DNA of 64,000 nucleotides from Mermis nigrescens (Eukaryota > Nematoda > Enoplea > Mermithida > Mermithidae). Every line of letters starts with the position of its first letter. The first letter of the stretch is position 1. The position numbers and the translations under genes were made by a program. The stretch is from assembly GCA_036768485.1 (NCBI GenBank), contig JAVLUZ010000154.1:6306512-6370511 (forward strand). Reading direction: 5' to 3'. This document shows positions 34,650 through 45,654 of this stretch, one piece after another. The notes under the pieces were generated by a model. It worked only from the letters and a program-made list of their open reading frames with translations, searched no databases and had not been told where the DNA came from.

Positions 34650-37161
34650 CAGTGATCGGACCGAGGCCTCGGCCTCGGCCTCGGCCTCGGCAAGCCTCGG
34701 CGTTTTTTGGAGCCTCGGCCTCGGCGCCGAGGGCGAAGCTGAAAAGTGCCGAGGCGCCGAGGGTTAAAATCAAATTTAAATAAGTTTAATATGTCCGTTG
34801 AATATTAACTATTTAGAATGCATCTGCAGTACAAAGACTATTTTTTACCTATAGACTTTTCTTGTGGTTTTAGTCGCGTACCCAGTTACACAAAAATACA
34901 TACAGCAAAGTGCCAATTTATTATTCATGTGATGACTAAGTTTTAATTCTCATTCTTGCTACATGGATCGGAAACACACATTCCCGAAGGGAGGGGTGAG
35001 GGGTGCAAGACTCAAGTCACTGTCAGACGATTTTTGGTGAAAACCTTTTGAATGTTTTTGAACCTAATTTTTACTGTGGCAAAAGTGCAGCTAACTATTA
35101 AAATTTCCCGAAGTGATACAGTATTTTTGAATGTAAGCAAGAATAAATAGACAAACTGTCACTATAAAACATGCATGTAACAGCTCAAAATTTTCGGGAG
35201 GGGCTCCTCGGCATACATATAACGGCTAGAAGTTTCGGGTGGGGGATTAGCAACTCCGCAAATTTTCGCCAAAAATGGGGAGGGTGGGTCAAAATTTTCT
35301 GACGTTGGAGGGAAGGGTTAGGGGAGGAGGACGTCCAACCCTGGGTGGGTGGGGAATTCCCCAAAGCCCTTCCTGTTACACGTATGGTTTTCGGCCATTT
35401 TTATGGGAGAGGGCGTACATGATTACGAATTTTCGGCCGAAAATCGCAAAAACGCACCTAAAAATGGCCAATAAATGCAGGTTTTGCCAAAAATCAATTT
35501 CGGCTCGTGCATTTTTTGGAGCCATTTTTATACAATGTTAAAATACTTTCTTGGACAAAGTGATATTAATTATATCGTTTTTCAAAATTTTTTACAAAAT
35601 TTCGAAAAATTTTCGGCGCTTCGCGCAAAATATCGCTAATAAACTGTATTTAGATTGAAGCAGAGGCATTAAACACTCAAAAGTCAATTTTTGTGTAATC
35701 TAGGCATCTTTATGCAGATTTAAATATCTTTTGTATCCATTTATACTGTTTTTAAAAATTTTATGCAAAACAAGTACTATTTAATAACTCAGCACATTTA
35801 GCCGTTAAAAGATAAAATTGACTAATTTATCCTGATGTTGCATTGGATTTCTAAGCACAGTAGGGCTTATTACAAGATTTAATTGGCATATTACAATATC
35901 TGTAATATTTCTGACTTTGTAGTACAAGTTGTTTTAGCTTTCTCACTCAAGTTTTATGTGTAAATTTCATCAAAAGCTCATTAAAATTTCGGCGCTTCGC
36001 GCCAAATAATCTTATGAACTATATCCAGGCCGAATTATCACATTTAGGACCACGGTTTTTTGTATTCGGCAAAGATTTTTCATAATGTACAGAGACTTTT
36101 CAGGACTATCTTTGTACATGCACAAAGATTTTTGGAGAGACAAAAACTGTAAAAAGGTGTAAAATTCCCGAAAATTTTCGGCGCATCAGTAATTGTCTGT
36201 CCTATATATCTTCAAAATAGTAGAATTTGCATTTAGAATGGAAAAAATGTCAAATATTCAGAGACCCAGGAATTAGCTAAGATACGCTACCGAAGGACGA
36301 AAACCCCTGTTTTACCACACTAAATCGCTACTGTACCATACTATAATAGTACACAACAATTTGCATGTACAAAATGTTCAAAGACTTTTGGATACCATTT
36401 TTGTACATGTAAAAAGGTATCTTGCACAAAAAAACACTGTTTAGGACTGCATGCCGGTTGCAGGTCACACACTGGCAGTATGTGAAAATGTGTATGTTTA
36501 AAAATATATTTATATAAAATATCTACAAAAATTTGTTCGCTCATACAAAGACACTATTTAATTTACTGGTCCCCCATTTTGGGATTTCACCCTTCCCTCA
36601 ACTCTGGACCTTGGGAAACTATGATCGGAAAGTACAGTGCAGTTTCTGTCATATTACCTACCACACCAGAATTGGATGACTGAAAAAGCGTGTTTAAACA
36701 TGCATTACTGCAAAAGCGAGCACAATAATGGCTACAGTTCTTTCTTTACTTAGCTTATTTCGTTTGTTCGTTTATTTCTTTGACACTGTTTTCTTATTTA
36801 TGTATAGTAATAAAAGTTTTTAAGTGCTTGTTCAGCCATATTTTTTAATAACTTTTCCAAGTCTTCAACGGCAACTTGTTAAAGTAAGTATGCTTTCATT
36901 CTGCTGACTTTATTCAATAAATCCTTCACGCATTTAATCTACTATTATTGAAAATGACATTCGATAAGATGTTCAATATTACGATTATTCTCTAGCTCAT
37001 GTGCATACAAAATTTTCTAAGAGCACTATTTATGGGTATAGGTATATAAGCTTGACCCTCGGCATTACCCTCGGCCTCGGCCTCGGCCGAGGCAAGGGTT
37101 TTAAGGCGCCTCGGCCTCGGCCGAGGCCGAGGGTCCAAAAGTACCCTCGGTCCGATCACTG
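34650..37161. mobile_element. hAT-like element with (GGCCTC)n ends, 2.5 kb
   Basis: CAGTGATCGGACCGAGG at the left is mirrored exactly at the right end, and both are followed inward by CGGCCT/GAGGCC hexamer runs. CAGTG-type ends fit hAT. The right flank is an assembly gap, so the 8-bp duplication cannot be tested. The interior holds a G-run repeat (35170-35410), GCGCTTCGCG hairpins at about 35615 and 35991, and the nested 36051-36439 element. The Arg-Pro frames at both ends are artefacts of the hexamers. Confidence 0.78.
36051..36439. mobile_element. hAT-like non-autonomous element, CAGTG family, 389 bp
   Basis: It starts CACGGTTTTTTGTATTCGG, ends ACAAAAAAACACTG and is flanked by a perfect TTTAGGAC (36043-36050 and 36440-36447). 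It is nested in the 34650-37161 element and shares its body with 48180-48669 and 1712-2283. Confidence 0.92.
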
Positions 37162-37178
37162 NNNNNNNNNNNNNNNNN
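37162..37178. other. Assembly gap (17 N)
   Basis: It directly abuts the right terminus of the 34650-37161 element. The sequence beyond is a Penelope remnant, not the interrupted RT, so the join may be wrong. Confidence 1.
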
Positions 37179-37190
37179 CCCTTAGATCTA

Positions 37191-37584
37191 CGGCAGGGCA
37201 TAGTGTATAAAGTACCACTACAATGTGGGAAGGAGTACATTGGGGAAACTGGTAGAAGTCTTAAGAAAAGACTTGGGGAACATAGGAGTGCACTAAGGAA
37301 TTTGAAAGAACGAACGGAGTGGGGTTGCTGAACACTGCATAGCATGTGGGTGTAGACCAGATTTCGAGCATACATCAATACTCGCAGAAGAAAGCAATGG
37401 GTACCGTAGAAAAATACGGGAGACCCTGGAGATGGAGAGGGCTAGTGAGCAGAATGTCGGTTCAAGAAGTATTGAGATCAGTCGTATATGGAATAGAGCC
37501 CTATTGAGGGAGAATACACCATGTGGAGAGGCCCTTGGCCCCAGACTAAAAATATTATTATGTTACTTTAAAAGGAACAAATAA
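37191..37584 (+). pseudogene. Penelope-like element, GIY-YIG endonuclease domain (3' part)
   Basis: The translation opens RQGIVYKVPLQCGKEYIGET then GRSLKKRLGEHRSAL. This is the GIY-YIG signature in its Penelope form (GI(V/I)Y, then YIGxTGRxLxxRxxEH). One base is gained or lost near 37323, after which VAEHCIACG, then RRKIRETLEMERA and ISRIWNRALL continue to TAA at 37582. AEH and the W near the end are typical of the C-terminal half of this domain. In Penelope-like elements this nuclease makes the nick that primes reverse transcription. The RT part should lie upstream but is absent (gap). It is non-functional as read. Confidence 0.9.
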
Positions 37585-37595
37585 TATTATACAAC

Positions 37596-37680
37596 TGGCC
37601 CAGTGAAGCTCAGTTGGTAAAACCACAGACTCTAGAAATAAATGATACTTAGCTGTAAGGTTCGATTCCTGGTGCCCACA
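37596..37680 (+). other. tRNA-like sequence in the Penelope 3' region
   Basis: AAGCTCAGTTGG (37606-37617) matches the tRNA A box and GGTTCGATTCC (37659-37669) the B box, at normal tRNA spacing. The acceptor stem does not pair, so it is not an intact tRNA. It could be a SINE-like insertion or a tRNA-derived part of the element, and could carry a pol III promoter. Confidence 0.6.
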
Positions 37681-37702
37681 ACTTCTTATATTCTGTAAGA
37701 GC

Positions 37703-37733
37703 CTGACGACGACGGCAGGTTAACTGTCGAAAC
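37703..37733 (+). ncRNA. Possible hammerhead ribozyme core in the Penelope tail
   Basis: CTGACGA is followed by a short imperfect hairpin (CGAC..CAG/CTGTCG) and GAAAC, the conserved order of a hammerhead catalytic core. Hammerhead motifs are known in Penelope-like elements. I could not pair the other two stems with confidence, so it may be a decayed or chance match. Confidence 0.35.
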
Positions 37734-37951
37734 GTTGCGTATTATTCTTAACATTGTATTGTACCTACGGGTTTGAATAAAGCATTATTATTATTTTATG
37801 TGACTGCCAATAGGCCAAAAATACACTTTCTTTAGTTGTCCAAGGCATTACTCAAGAATCACTTTAATTTAAATAAAATTTATCTGCTGCGATTTGAGAT
37901 ATTAGTAAAAATGCAACGTTAAAAAGCGTTTTTCTCACGTCTTTTTGTCAG

Positions 37952-38155
37952 TTAACACTGCGGTTGTAAAATGGTTTACACCAGCACCAAAAGTTGGTTT
38001 AGGGTGGCATAAAAAATTTGCATCGCAACAATTACGTAGGATAATAAAAGCCGCTGAAACATTTTATAGTAATCCGTCGTTTTTCGGGTTTCATGAAGCC
38101 CGATGGAGCCATTTTAATCAAAAATTCGGAATCAGGGACCCGGAATACCCAATAA
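37952..38155 (+). CDS. Candidate exon, unknown protein
   Basis: A good acceptor (TTTCTCACGTCTTTTTGTCAG) opens a frame beginning NTAVVKWFTPAPKVGLGWHK, with SFFGFHEARWSHFNQKFGIR later. It looks like a real protein rather than repeat sequence. The likely donors (GTCAAA at 38156 or GTCACT at 38170) are weak. Ending at 38155 gives 204 bp in phase 1-1, like the exons of the gene at 47117-53686, of which it might be an upstream exon. I do not recognise the family. Confidence 0.45.
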
Positions 38156-38226
38156 GTCAAAATATGAGGGTCACTGGATTATACACTAAAAACTTTTTTC
38201 TCGGACACACACCACACACAGACAAC

Positions 38227-38490
38227 CACACCTGGGCGTGGGGGGTTTGGGGTATGGACCCCCCAAAAACCAAAATACCTCCCTCCCAAGAAATCAAGAT
38301 ACCCCCCCAGAATTCAATTTTTTGAAATTTTTTTCGTTTTTTTTCGCATTTTTTTGATGCCAATGTTTAGTGCTTGATGAGAAACGTCGAAAAATTGTGT
38401 TTTTTTCGCCATACCACCATTTTAAAGGCCATTTTTTGACCTTCAAAAATCTTGCACCCCCTCCCAGAATTTTCTTGCTGCCCACGTGTG
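38227..38490 (+). mobile_element. Non-autonomous element, CATACxTGGGC family, 264 bp
   Basis: It starts CACACCTGGGCGTGGGG, ends GCCCACGTGTG and is flanked by a perfect 8-bp CAGACAAC (38219-38226 and 38491-38498). Eight-base duplications suggest mobilisation by a hAT transposase. Confidence 0.92.
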
Positions 38491-38880
38491 CAGACAACTC
38501 GAAATTAGTATTACAGATGTAATGTGCAAGATTGGTTTTAATGTCATACTAATCATTATTTAAACAGAAAATAATTTGCATTAAGGTGCTGTGCGTTTTT
38601 CTGGAGTGCATTGCAACAATTTCTTTATACACTGTTTAACCTTAAGCGGGACGTTACACCGACACGATCAGATCTCGTTGGCTTATTTCAAATTAATTAT
38701 GGATAAAATTGCAGGTAATAGCGAAAAGAGACGCAGGCGTTGAATGTTTAGCTGGATTATAAACTTCTTTATCGCAAGACAGAAAAATCATTTTTCTTAG
38801 ATACTTCATTAACGCCCTAGCGGTTTATTGGAGGAATGTTTCACCCTTTTTTGCTGTCATTTTTTAAAATTATTTTTTAG

Positions 38881-38952
38881 CAATTTGCGGTCCACTCGTA
38901 CATAATTCTTTGGCCGCAAAAGCAGAAAAAAATCAGTCTTTGAATGGCACAG
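38881..38952 (+). CDS. Candidate small exon, unknown protein
   Basis: After a long pyrimidine tract (TTTTTTGCTGTCA.. ..TATTTTTTAG) a 72-bp frame in phase 1-1 reads ICGPLVHNSLAAKAEKNQSL plus NGT, before GTGTGC. It would join in phase to the exon at 47117. Length, tract and phase support it; the donor is weak. Confidence 0.35.
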
Positions 38953-39060
38953 GTGTGCAAAACCGGCATTCGTGTAGCTGGTTCACATATGTATTAACAT
39001 AGTCATATTATAAGGGCGTATGTGTGCAGTCGGTAGCATCTGAAGAAACGAGCGAGAGTT

Positions 39061-41551
39061 ACAAATTACAAATTACAAATTACAAATTTATCCGCTGATT
39101 CGACAACAAACCAAGTAATATTAATACATTGATAAATAATGAGAGAGAAAAAATGAAATATAAACATACACAGAAAGACAAGTCAATAAAATACATAAAT
39201 ATAGTCGAGGAAAGCGGGATAACGTAGTGAAGGCAGTAATCAAAATGCGCTTATTTACGCCCCTGAATTGAATGATTAAGATTAAACCTTTTCAATCTAT
39301 TAAGAAAAACATGTCTATTTGGAGCACTTATAACTTCATCAGGTAGAGAATTCCAATCAGAGATTACTCGATAACAAAATTCAAATTTTCTGCAATTTTT
39401 ATTTGCCCGATTAACAAAAAGCTTACAAGAATTCATTGCTCGATTTGAATTATAGTTAAATGTAAAGAAATCCTCAAAAGGCAGAATATTAAATCTAATT
39501 ATAGGAAAAGCTAAAGTGAGGTCATTATATAAACGCCTTAATTCAAGTCTTTCTAATCCAAGTCGAACCAATCTCTGATCACATGAAAGACTTTTATCAT
39601 TGAAAAGTCGTTTTGTTAACCTAAGTCGGGCACTCTCAACGGAATCTAATGTAGAAAAGGGTTCCAGACAACCGATCCGTATTCAAGTACAGGTCTCATA
39701 TAAGTAACAAAGGCTTTACGAAGTAAAGATTTATCTTCAGAAACAAAACTGCGTAAGATTAAATGGCGAATTGCAATCCATTTTTCACAATATTTTCACA
39801 GTGTGATCTAGAAGTATAGTCAGAGTTCAGAAAGACACCTAAATCTTTAATGCAGGTCGTATTGAGGGGCAAGATGAAATCACTTAAGTAATAAGAATGC
39901 TTAGGATTTGATTTACCTAAATATAAGACTGCACATTTATTAATTGAAATTTGTAGTTGCCAAGTATCGGCCCATTCCTGAGTATAATTTTAGTCTGCTT
40001 GAAGAGCCAAAAAATTTGAGGAAAGATTCCAGACTTTAACATCATCAGCAAAAAAGCAAAATTACTACGTTGTTGGATATCACCCAAATCATTAACAAAA
40101 ATTAAAAAGAGGATAGGACCTAAAATACTACCCTGTGGAGCCCCGCTAATAACAGGAAGTGATTGAGAGAAAGAATTTCCAATTTTTACCCGTTGAGATC
40201 TATTACTAAGAAAATTATGAATCCATTTATAACATAGCTTATTAATGCCGTAGGAAGCAAGCTTGACAAGTAGTTTACTGTGCGAAACTGTGTCAAAAGC
40301 CTTACAAAAATCAATATATGCAATATCAATAGTAGAACCTTCATCTAAATATTTTGACCACTTATTTTTACAGTTTAATAATTGTAATGTGCATGATTTA
40401 TTTTTCCTAAAGCCAAACTGTCGCTCAGTTAATAAATTATATTTATCCAAGTAGATAACGAGGGACTTATTTACAATAAATTCCATTAGCTTGCAGGCGA
40501 TGCAACATAAAGAGACAGGACGATAATTTTCAACTGAAGACATATCCCCTTTTTTGTGTATGGGAACAATCAACGCTTTACGCCATAAATCAGGTATCCG
40601 TCCTGTTCTGTATGAAACATTGAAAATTGTTTCTAAAGGTACTAGCAAAACTCGCTTAAGTTTCTTCAAAAAGTGGGCGCATAATCCATCGGGTCCGAGT
40701 GAATGCGATGGTTTAAGCATACTTAGAGATTCAGAAATCGTAACGAAGTCAAATTTAGGGGATATATGGCAAATTTCATTAGTAAACCTCTTTGCAAAAT
40801 GAGGAATTATATTATTTTCAACAACAAAATCGCTAGCGAAAAAAATATCAAAAGTTTCAGCTTTTTCAACATCATTTTCAACGGTTTCTCTGTTATGTGC
40901 TAAAATAGGGGCTGTCTCTCTCTTTTTAAGGCGGCTATTGACAAAAGAATAAAATTTCTTCATCTTATAAGAATTAAGTAACTTACGTTCTTCACATGCA
41001 AAATAATTCCTTGATGCTACTGTTATATCTATATCCAGTTTCTCGTATTTAGCCGAGATACGTGGACAATGTGTGCATTTGTATTTTTTCCAAAGCTTCC
41101 TTTTGTTTATTTGCATTTTACGAACAGAATTTGGCAAAGTATTTTTGTGCACGCTTTGTTTCAATGGAACATAACTATGGATAGTGCCAAATAACATTTC
41201 CAAAAAGACTGCATAAAAATCGTTTATATTAACACAATACATAAAACTGGTGTGCCAATCTATAGAGGATAAGAAAATCTCAATTGAATTATAATCTGCT
41301 TTTTAAAATATCATATTCAAGACAACGTTGATCAACTTTCAAGCTGACAGGGAAGCTAATACTGGAGTGATCACTATTGGAAAAAGGCTCAATCGTAGCT
41401 ACGTTAAATAAAAGATCACATGAGGTGCATAAAATCAGATTTAAAATATTATTATTACTATTGGTTGTCTTGCTGGCAGTCGGATTCGAAACGTGGACCT
41501 CTTGCTCTAAAGTCCAGAAACGCTGGTTAATTTCGATGAAGATTGCAAGGT
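39061..41551 (-). mobile_element. Non-LTR retrotransposon 3, with (TTTGTAA)n tail
   Basis: Minus-strand element. Its 3' end is about four TTTGTAA units (39061-39090) and its 5' side meets palindrome B exactly at the CAAGGT duplication (41546-41551). On the far side of B, 45614 onward does not clearly continue the endonuclease, so the retroelement was probably already 5'-truncated near this point when B inserted. Confidence 0.85.
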
Positions 41552-41564
41552 AGTAGTACTCCAT
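39251..41564 (-). pseudogene. Endonuclease-RT of non-LTR element 3, several frameshifts
   Basis: The endonuclease end shows NNILNLILC and SDHSSISF (41289-41551). An extra A in an A5 run near 41305 shifts the frame before ADYNSIEIF. The next 441-codon frame has ENYRPVSLCC, motif A YIDFCKAFDTVSHSK and motif B SGAPQGSILGP. A shift in a T-run near 40055 then knocks the FADD catalytic motif out of frame. The C-terminal part is scattered in other frames, with LELRRLYNDLTLAF near 39540 and WNSLPDEVI near 39340. It is dead as read; two of the shifts are in homopolymers. Confidence 0.88.
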
Positions 41565-42495
41565 GCCCCTTCAGCTATACAATGCTTAAGCATAGCACAC
41601 GCTTAAGCATAGAGACCCTGAAAGAATAGGCATGATGCGCCAAATTTAGGACCATACTACTACACATTAGAGCACGCTACATCTTAAACTATGGGCCCAA
41701 ATTGCCGAACTCAAGCGTACTATTTTAAGCTTGGCACAAAGCGCCGAATTCCGGACCAAACTACTACACTTTAAAGCACAAAAGTACAGGCGCGAATAGC
41801 CGAACTCGAGCGTTCTATTTTAAGCATGGCATGAAGCGCCGAATTTGGGCCATACTACTACATATTAAAGTATAGGCACGAAGCGCCGTACTTACTTCTT
41901 ACCCACCAGCGATGCCTAAGGCGCATGCACTCGACCACTTCCTCAGCCACTTGAATCGCCGAATTTTTTTACCATGCACAAATGTATAGGCGCGAAGTGC
42001 TGAATTTTTAATACACAGTCGCTTATCCAGGACGGCCGGAACCAATTAATTTTAATTTGCAGAACTAGAGAGCAAAGTCCCCCCTTGCTACTGTTCTAAT
42101 TTTACTTCGTATCATCAATTCACTGCACGTTGACTCGCAGACGATGAGTCATTGTAGGTTCTATTTTTGCATGTTTTTTCGAACTTCGATATATGTTAGT
42201 GCGTGCACAATACATCAAAAGCGAAGCGCTAAATTTGGATGTCAGGCTATACAACGATAATACAACACCATAATTAATCAAAATCAGAAAAAAACATGCC
42301 AAATAAAAATTTACAGAGAATTAGCCAGGCAGCACAACATACAGCAAGTGCTCGATACAAATTTTTACAACACAACGCATTAGTACGACGCATAAAACAT
42401 CATAAAACGGGTTAAACGCTTAAACGTAGAAACTCTGCCCTTGTAGGCGCGAAGCACCAAATTTCGGGTAAAAATTCTTCAGAATTGTGTACTGA

Positions 42496-43129
42496 TTATA
42501 TTCTGAGCATTTTTATCCGATTTGGATAGTCTAGCAGATCACTGCTAGACTCTTCAACAGATGTGACAACTTCATTATTGTCTTCTCGTTTCATCTGCTC
42601 ATCCTCAAATAGATCGGCATTTTTGCGAATCAATTTTTTAAACATGTATTTTCGACTGGCCCAAGCTGTCTCATTAGCTTCCTTTTTTTCCAAATTTTAA
42701 TTCATACCGGTAAAAATTATTAGCGTTTTCTATTTCTTCCCTTAATTCGCTTTCATTTAGAGCATCTAGGAGTGAGTCATAAAAATCATAGAGAATATGG
42801 ATTTTATCAACAAAACTGCTGTAAAATGGCTCGGTTTGGAGGTCTTGTATACTGTTCGAAAAATCTTCAAAATCTGAAAGCACGGATTTTACTAAAAAGC
42901 GCCAAAACGGGTTAGTCCAACCACTTTCGATTACACTCTCATTTGAGCTGCTTTCAGAATCTAGATAATTTCCATTGTTACTGCCTTCACTACTATCATC
43001 ATCTGTCATTTGTTCAGACTCTGATGTATCATTCCTCTTTTGTGATATCCCATGCATGAGGTATTTGTGTCTTTTTAAAGTAAAATTATTAAGTAATTGC
43101 TTACCGCAGATTTCACAGATTTTATTCAT
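42496..43129 (-). pseudogene. C2H2 gene of element B, left arm, one-base frameshift
   Basis: It is near-identical to the intact 210-residue protein of element A for the first 148 residues, including the finger C5, C8, H21, H26. One extra A in the run coding FGKK (about 42687) shifts the frame; the rest of the protein is present in the next frame to the same C-terminus. The break is in a homopolymer and could be a sequencing error. If so, this copy would be intact. Confidence 0.88.
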
Positions 43130-44171
43130 TTTGTCAACTATTCAAGATGTGGCATTCCTTAAATAAACTTTATTGCACATGTGATCCGCGTTTACATCAC
43201 ATTTCTTGACGTAGAAGCTCACATTCTTGACGTAGAAGCTCACATTCTTCACAATATTGGTCACTACCGTCACTTCATTCAATTCTATAGCCTAGCATGC
43301 GTTTTTCTTCATGTGCAGAACCTTAAGCCCGGTTCTGAAGTGAAAATTATCGCTGACAAAGTGCTCCAATTTTTGACAATATCTCCAAGAATCTCAATTT
43401 TGTCGGTAATATCGTCAATACAACCTCACGCAGAAAGGTGGTTTGCTAGTCAGTTGTTAGCTGATGCAACTGCAAATAGATGATTTTTACGAAACGCGCC
43501 CAATTTTCAGAGGAATGTGACGATGTGATGGTTTTTGTGCAAAATGTGAGACCTCACATTCTGCACAAAAACCATCACATCGTCACATTCGTCCGAAAAT
43601 GTATACCAGGAGGTTCATACCTTCTCGCCCTTGGCGACTGATAAGTTAAAAGCAAATGCGCCCAATTTTCAGAGGAATGTGACGATGTGATGCTTTTTGT
43701 GCAGTATGTGAGGATTTTGTGCACCTCACATTTTGCAGAATAATCTCACATTCTAAATTGTGCACCTCACATTCTGCACAAAAAGCATCACATCGCCACA
43801 TTCCGCTGAAAATCTTAATTAGGCATATCTTATGCGCGCTTCATAAAAATCACCTATTTGTAGTTGCATCAGCTAACAACTGACCAACCACCTTTCTGTG
43901 TGAGGTTGTATTATTATGACGATATTACCGACAAAATAAGATCTCGGAGATATTGTCAAAAATCCAGGCACGTTATCAACGATAATTTTACTAGGTCCAG
44001 CAAGTTCTGCACATGAAAAACGCATGCTTAAACCGAAATTGAATGAAGTGACGCTAGTGACCAATATTGTGAAGAATGTGAGCTTCTACGTCGAGAATGG
44101 GCTTGTACGTCAAGAATGTGATGTAGACGCGGTTCCTCTTTTATCCGAGAATGCCACATCTGAATGACAAA
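43130..44171. promoter_or_regulatory. Divergent centre of palindrome B
   Basis: It has the same nested palindromes as the centre of A. The asymmetric core, about 43706-43768, is the reverse complement of the core of A at 17840-17900. Bidirectional promoter function is inferred from the outward-facing genes. Confidence 0.5.
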
Positions 44172-44738
44172 ATGAATAAAATCTGTGAAATCTGCGGTAG
44201 CTAATTACTTAATAATTTTTAAAAGACACAATACCTCATGCATGAGATATCACAAGAAGATGATACATCAGAGTCGCAAATGCAGATGATGATAGTAGTA
44301 GCGTGGCAATGAAATTCTCTAGATTCTGAAAGCAGCTCAAATGGAGCGTAACCAAGTGTTGGACTAACCCTGGCGCCTTTTAGTAAAATCCGTGCTCGTT
44401 TTGAAGATTTTCCGAACAGTATACAGATCTCCAAACCGGGCCATTTTACAGCAGTTTTGTTGATAAAATCCATATTCTCGATTTTTATGACTCACTCTAG
44501 ATGCTCTAAATGAATAGCGAAATAGAAAACGCTAATAGTTTACCGTATAATTAAATTTGGAAAAAAGAAAGCTAATGAAACAGCTTGGGCCAGTCGAAAA
44601 TACATGTTTAAAACAGATTCGAAAAATGCCACGTCGACGATGGAATGAAGCGAAGACAATGATGAAGTTGTCACATCTGTTGAAGAATAGCAGTGCTCTG
44701 CTAGACTATCAAATCGGATAAAAATGCTCAGAATATAA
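44172..44738 (+). pseudogene. Decayed mirror copy of the C2H2 gene in the right arm of B
   Basis: It aligns to the reverse complement of 42496-43129 with many small deletions. The frame is lost within the finger (GGTAGCTAATTAC in place of GGTAAGCAATTAC). It is the most decayed of the four copies. Confidence 0.88.
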
Positions 44739-45654
44739 TCGGTACGCAATTCTAAAATTTTTTACCGAAATTTGGTGCTCGCGCCTACAAGGGCAAGTTC
44801 CTACGTTAAGCGTTGAACCGTTTTGATGTTTTTATGCGTGTACTAATCCGTCGCTTGTAAATTTTTATTTGGCTTGTTTTTTTCTGATTTTGGTTAATTA
44901 TGGTGTTGTATTATCGTTGTTTAGCCTGACATCCAAATTTGTAGCGCTTCGCTTTTGATGTAGTGTGCACGCACTAACATATCTCGAAGTTCGAAAAACA
45001 TGCAAAAATAGAACCTACGATGACTCATCGTCTGCGAGTCAACGTGCAGTGAATTGATGATACGAAGTAAAATTAGAACAGTAGCAAGGGACTTTGCTCT
45101 CTAGTTCTGCAAATTAAAATTAATTGGTTCCGGCCGTCCTGGATAAGCGACTGTATTAAAAATTCAGCACTTCGCGCCTATACATTTGTGCATGGTAAAA
45201 AAATTCGGCGATTCAAGTGGCTGAGGAAGTGGTCGAGTGCATGCACCTTAGGCATCGCTGGTGGGTAAAGTAAGTACGGCGCTTCGTGCCTATACTTTAA
45301 TATGTAGTAGTATGGCCCAAAATTCGGCGCTTCATGCCATGCTTAAAATAGAACGCTCGAGTTCGGCTATTCGCGCCTGTACTTTTGTGCTTTAAAGTAT
45401 AGTAGTATGGTCCGGAATTCGGCGCTTTGTGCCAAGCTTAAAATAGAACGCTTGAGTTCGGCAATTTGGGCCCATAGTTTAAGATGTAGCGTGCTCTAAT
45501 GTGTAGTAGTATGGTCTAAATTTGGCGCATCATGCCTATTCTTTCGGGGTCTCTATGCTTAAGCGTATGCTATGCTTAAGCATTGTATAGCTGAAGGGGC
45601 ATGGAGTACTACTCAAGGTATTCGTAATTTTTGCATTGGTTTATCAGCTGATTA

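Larger units (their letters stand above)
41552..45613. mobile_element. Polinton-like giant palindromic element B, 4062 bp
   Basis: Same plan as element A: inverted arms of about 2 kb, termini AGTAGTACTCCATGCCCC at both ends, and a perfect 6-bp duplication CAAGGT (41546-41551 and 45614-45619). The end arrays (41552-42030 and about 45140-45613) are shorter than in A but use the same ATGCTTAAGCAT, CATACTACTACAC and GGCxxGAAxxGCC units. The gene copies and centre are clearly homologous to A. It lies at the 5' edge of non-LTR element 3 and is therefore younger than that insertion. No polymerase or integrase is visible. Confidence 0.9.

Noticed and set aside
34650..34783. Arg-Pro repeat protein tail on the RT
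   Set aside because: It is the (GGCCTC)n end of the inserted element read in frame, not part of the RT.
37596..37680. Functional tRNA gene
   Set aside because: The A and B boxes are good, but the acceptor stem does not pair and the T stem is imperfect.
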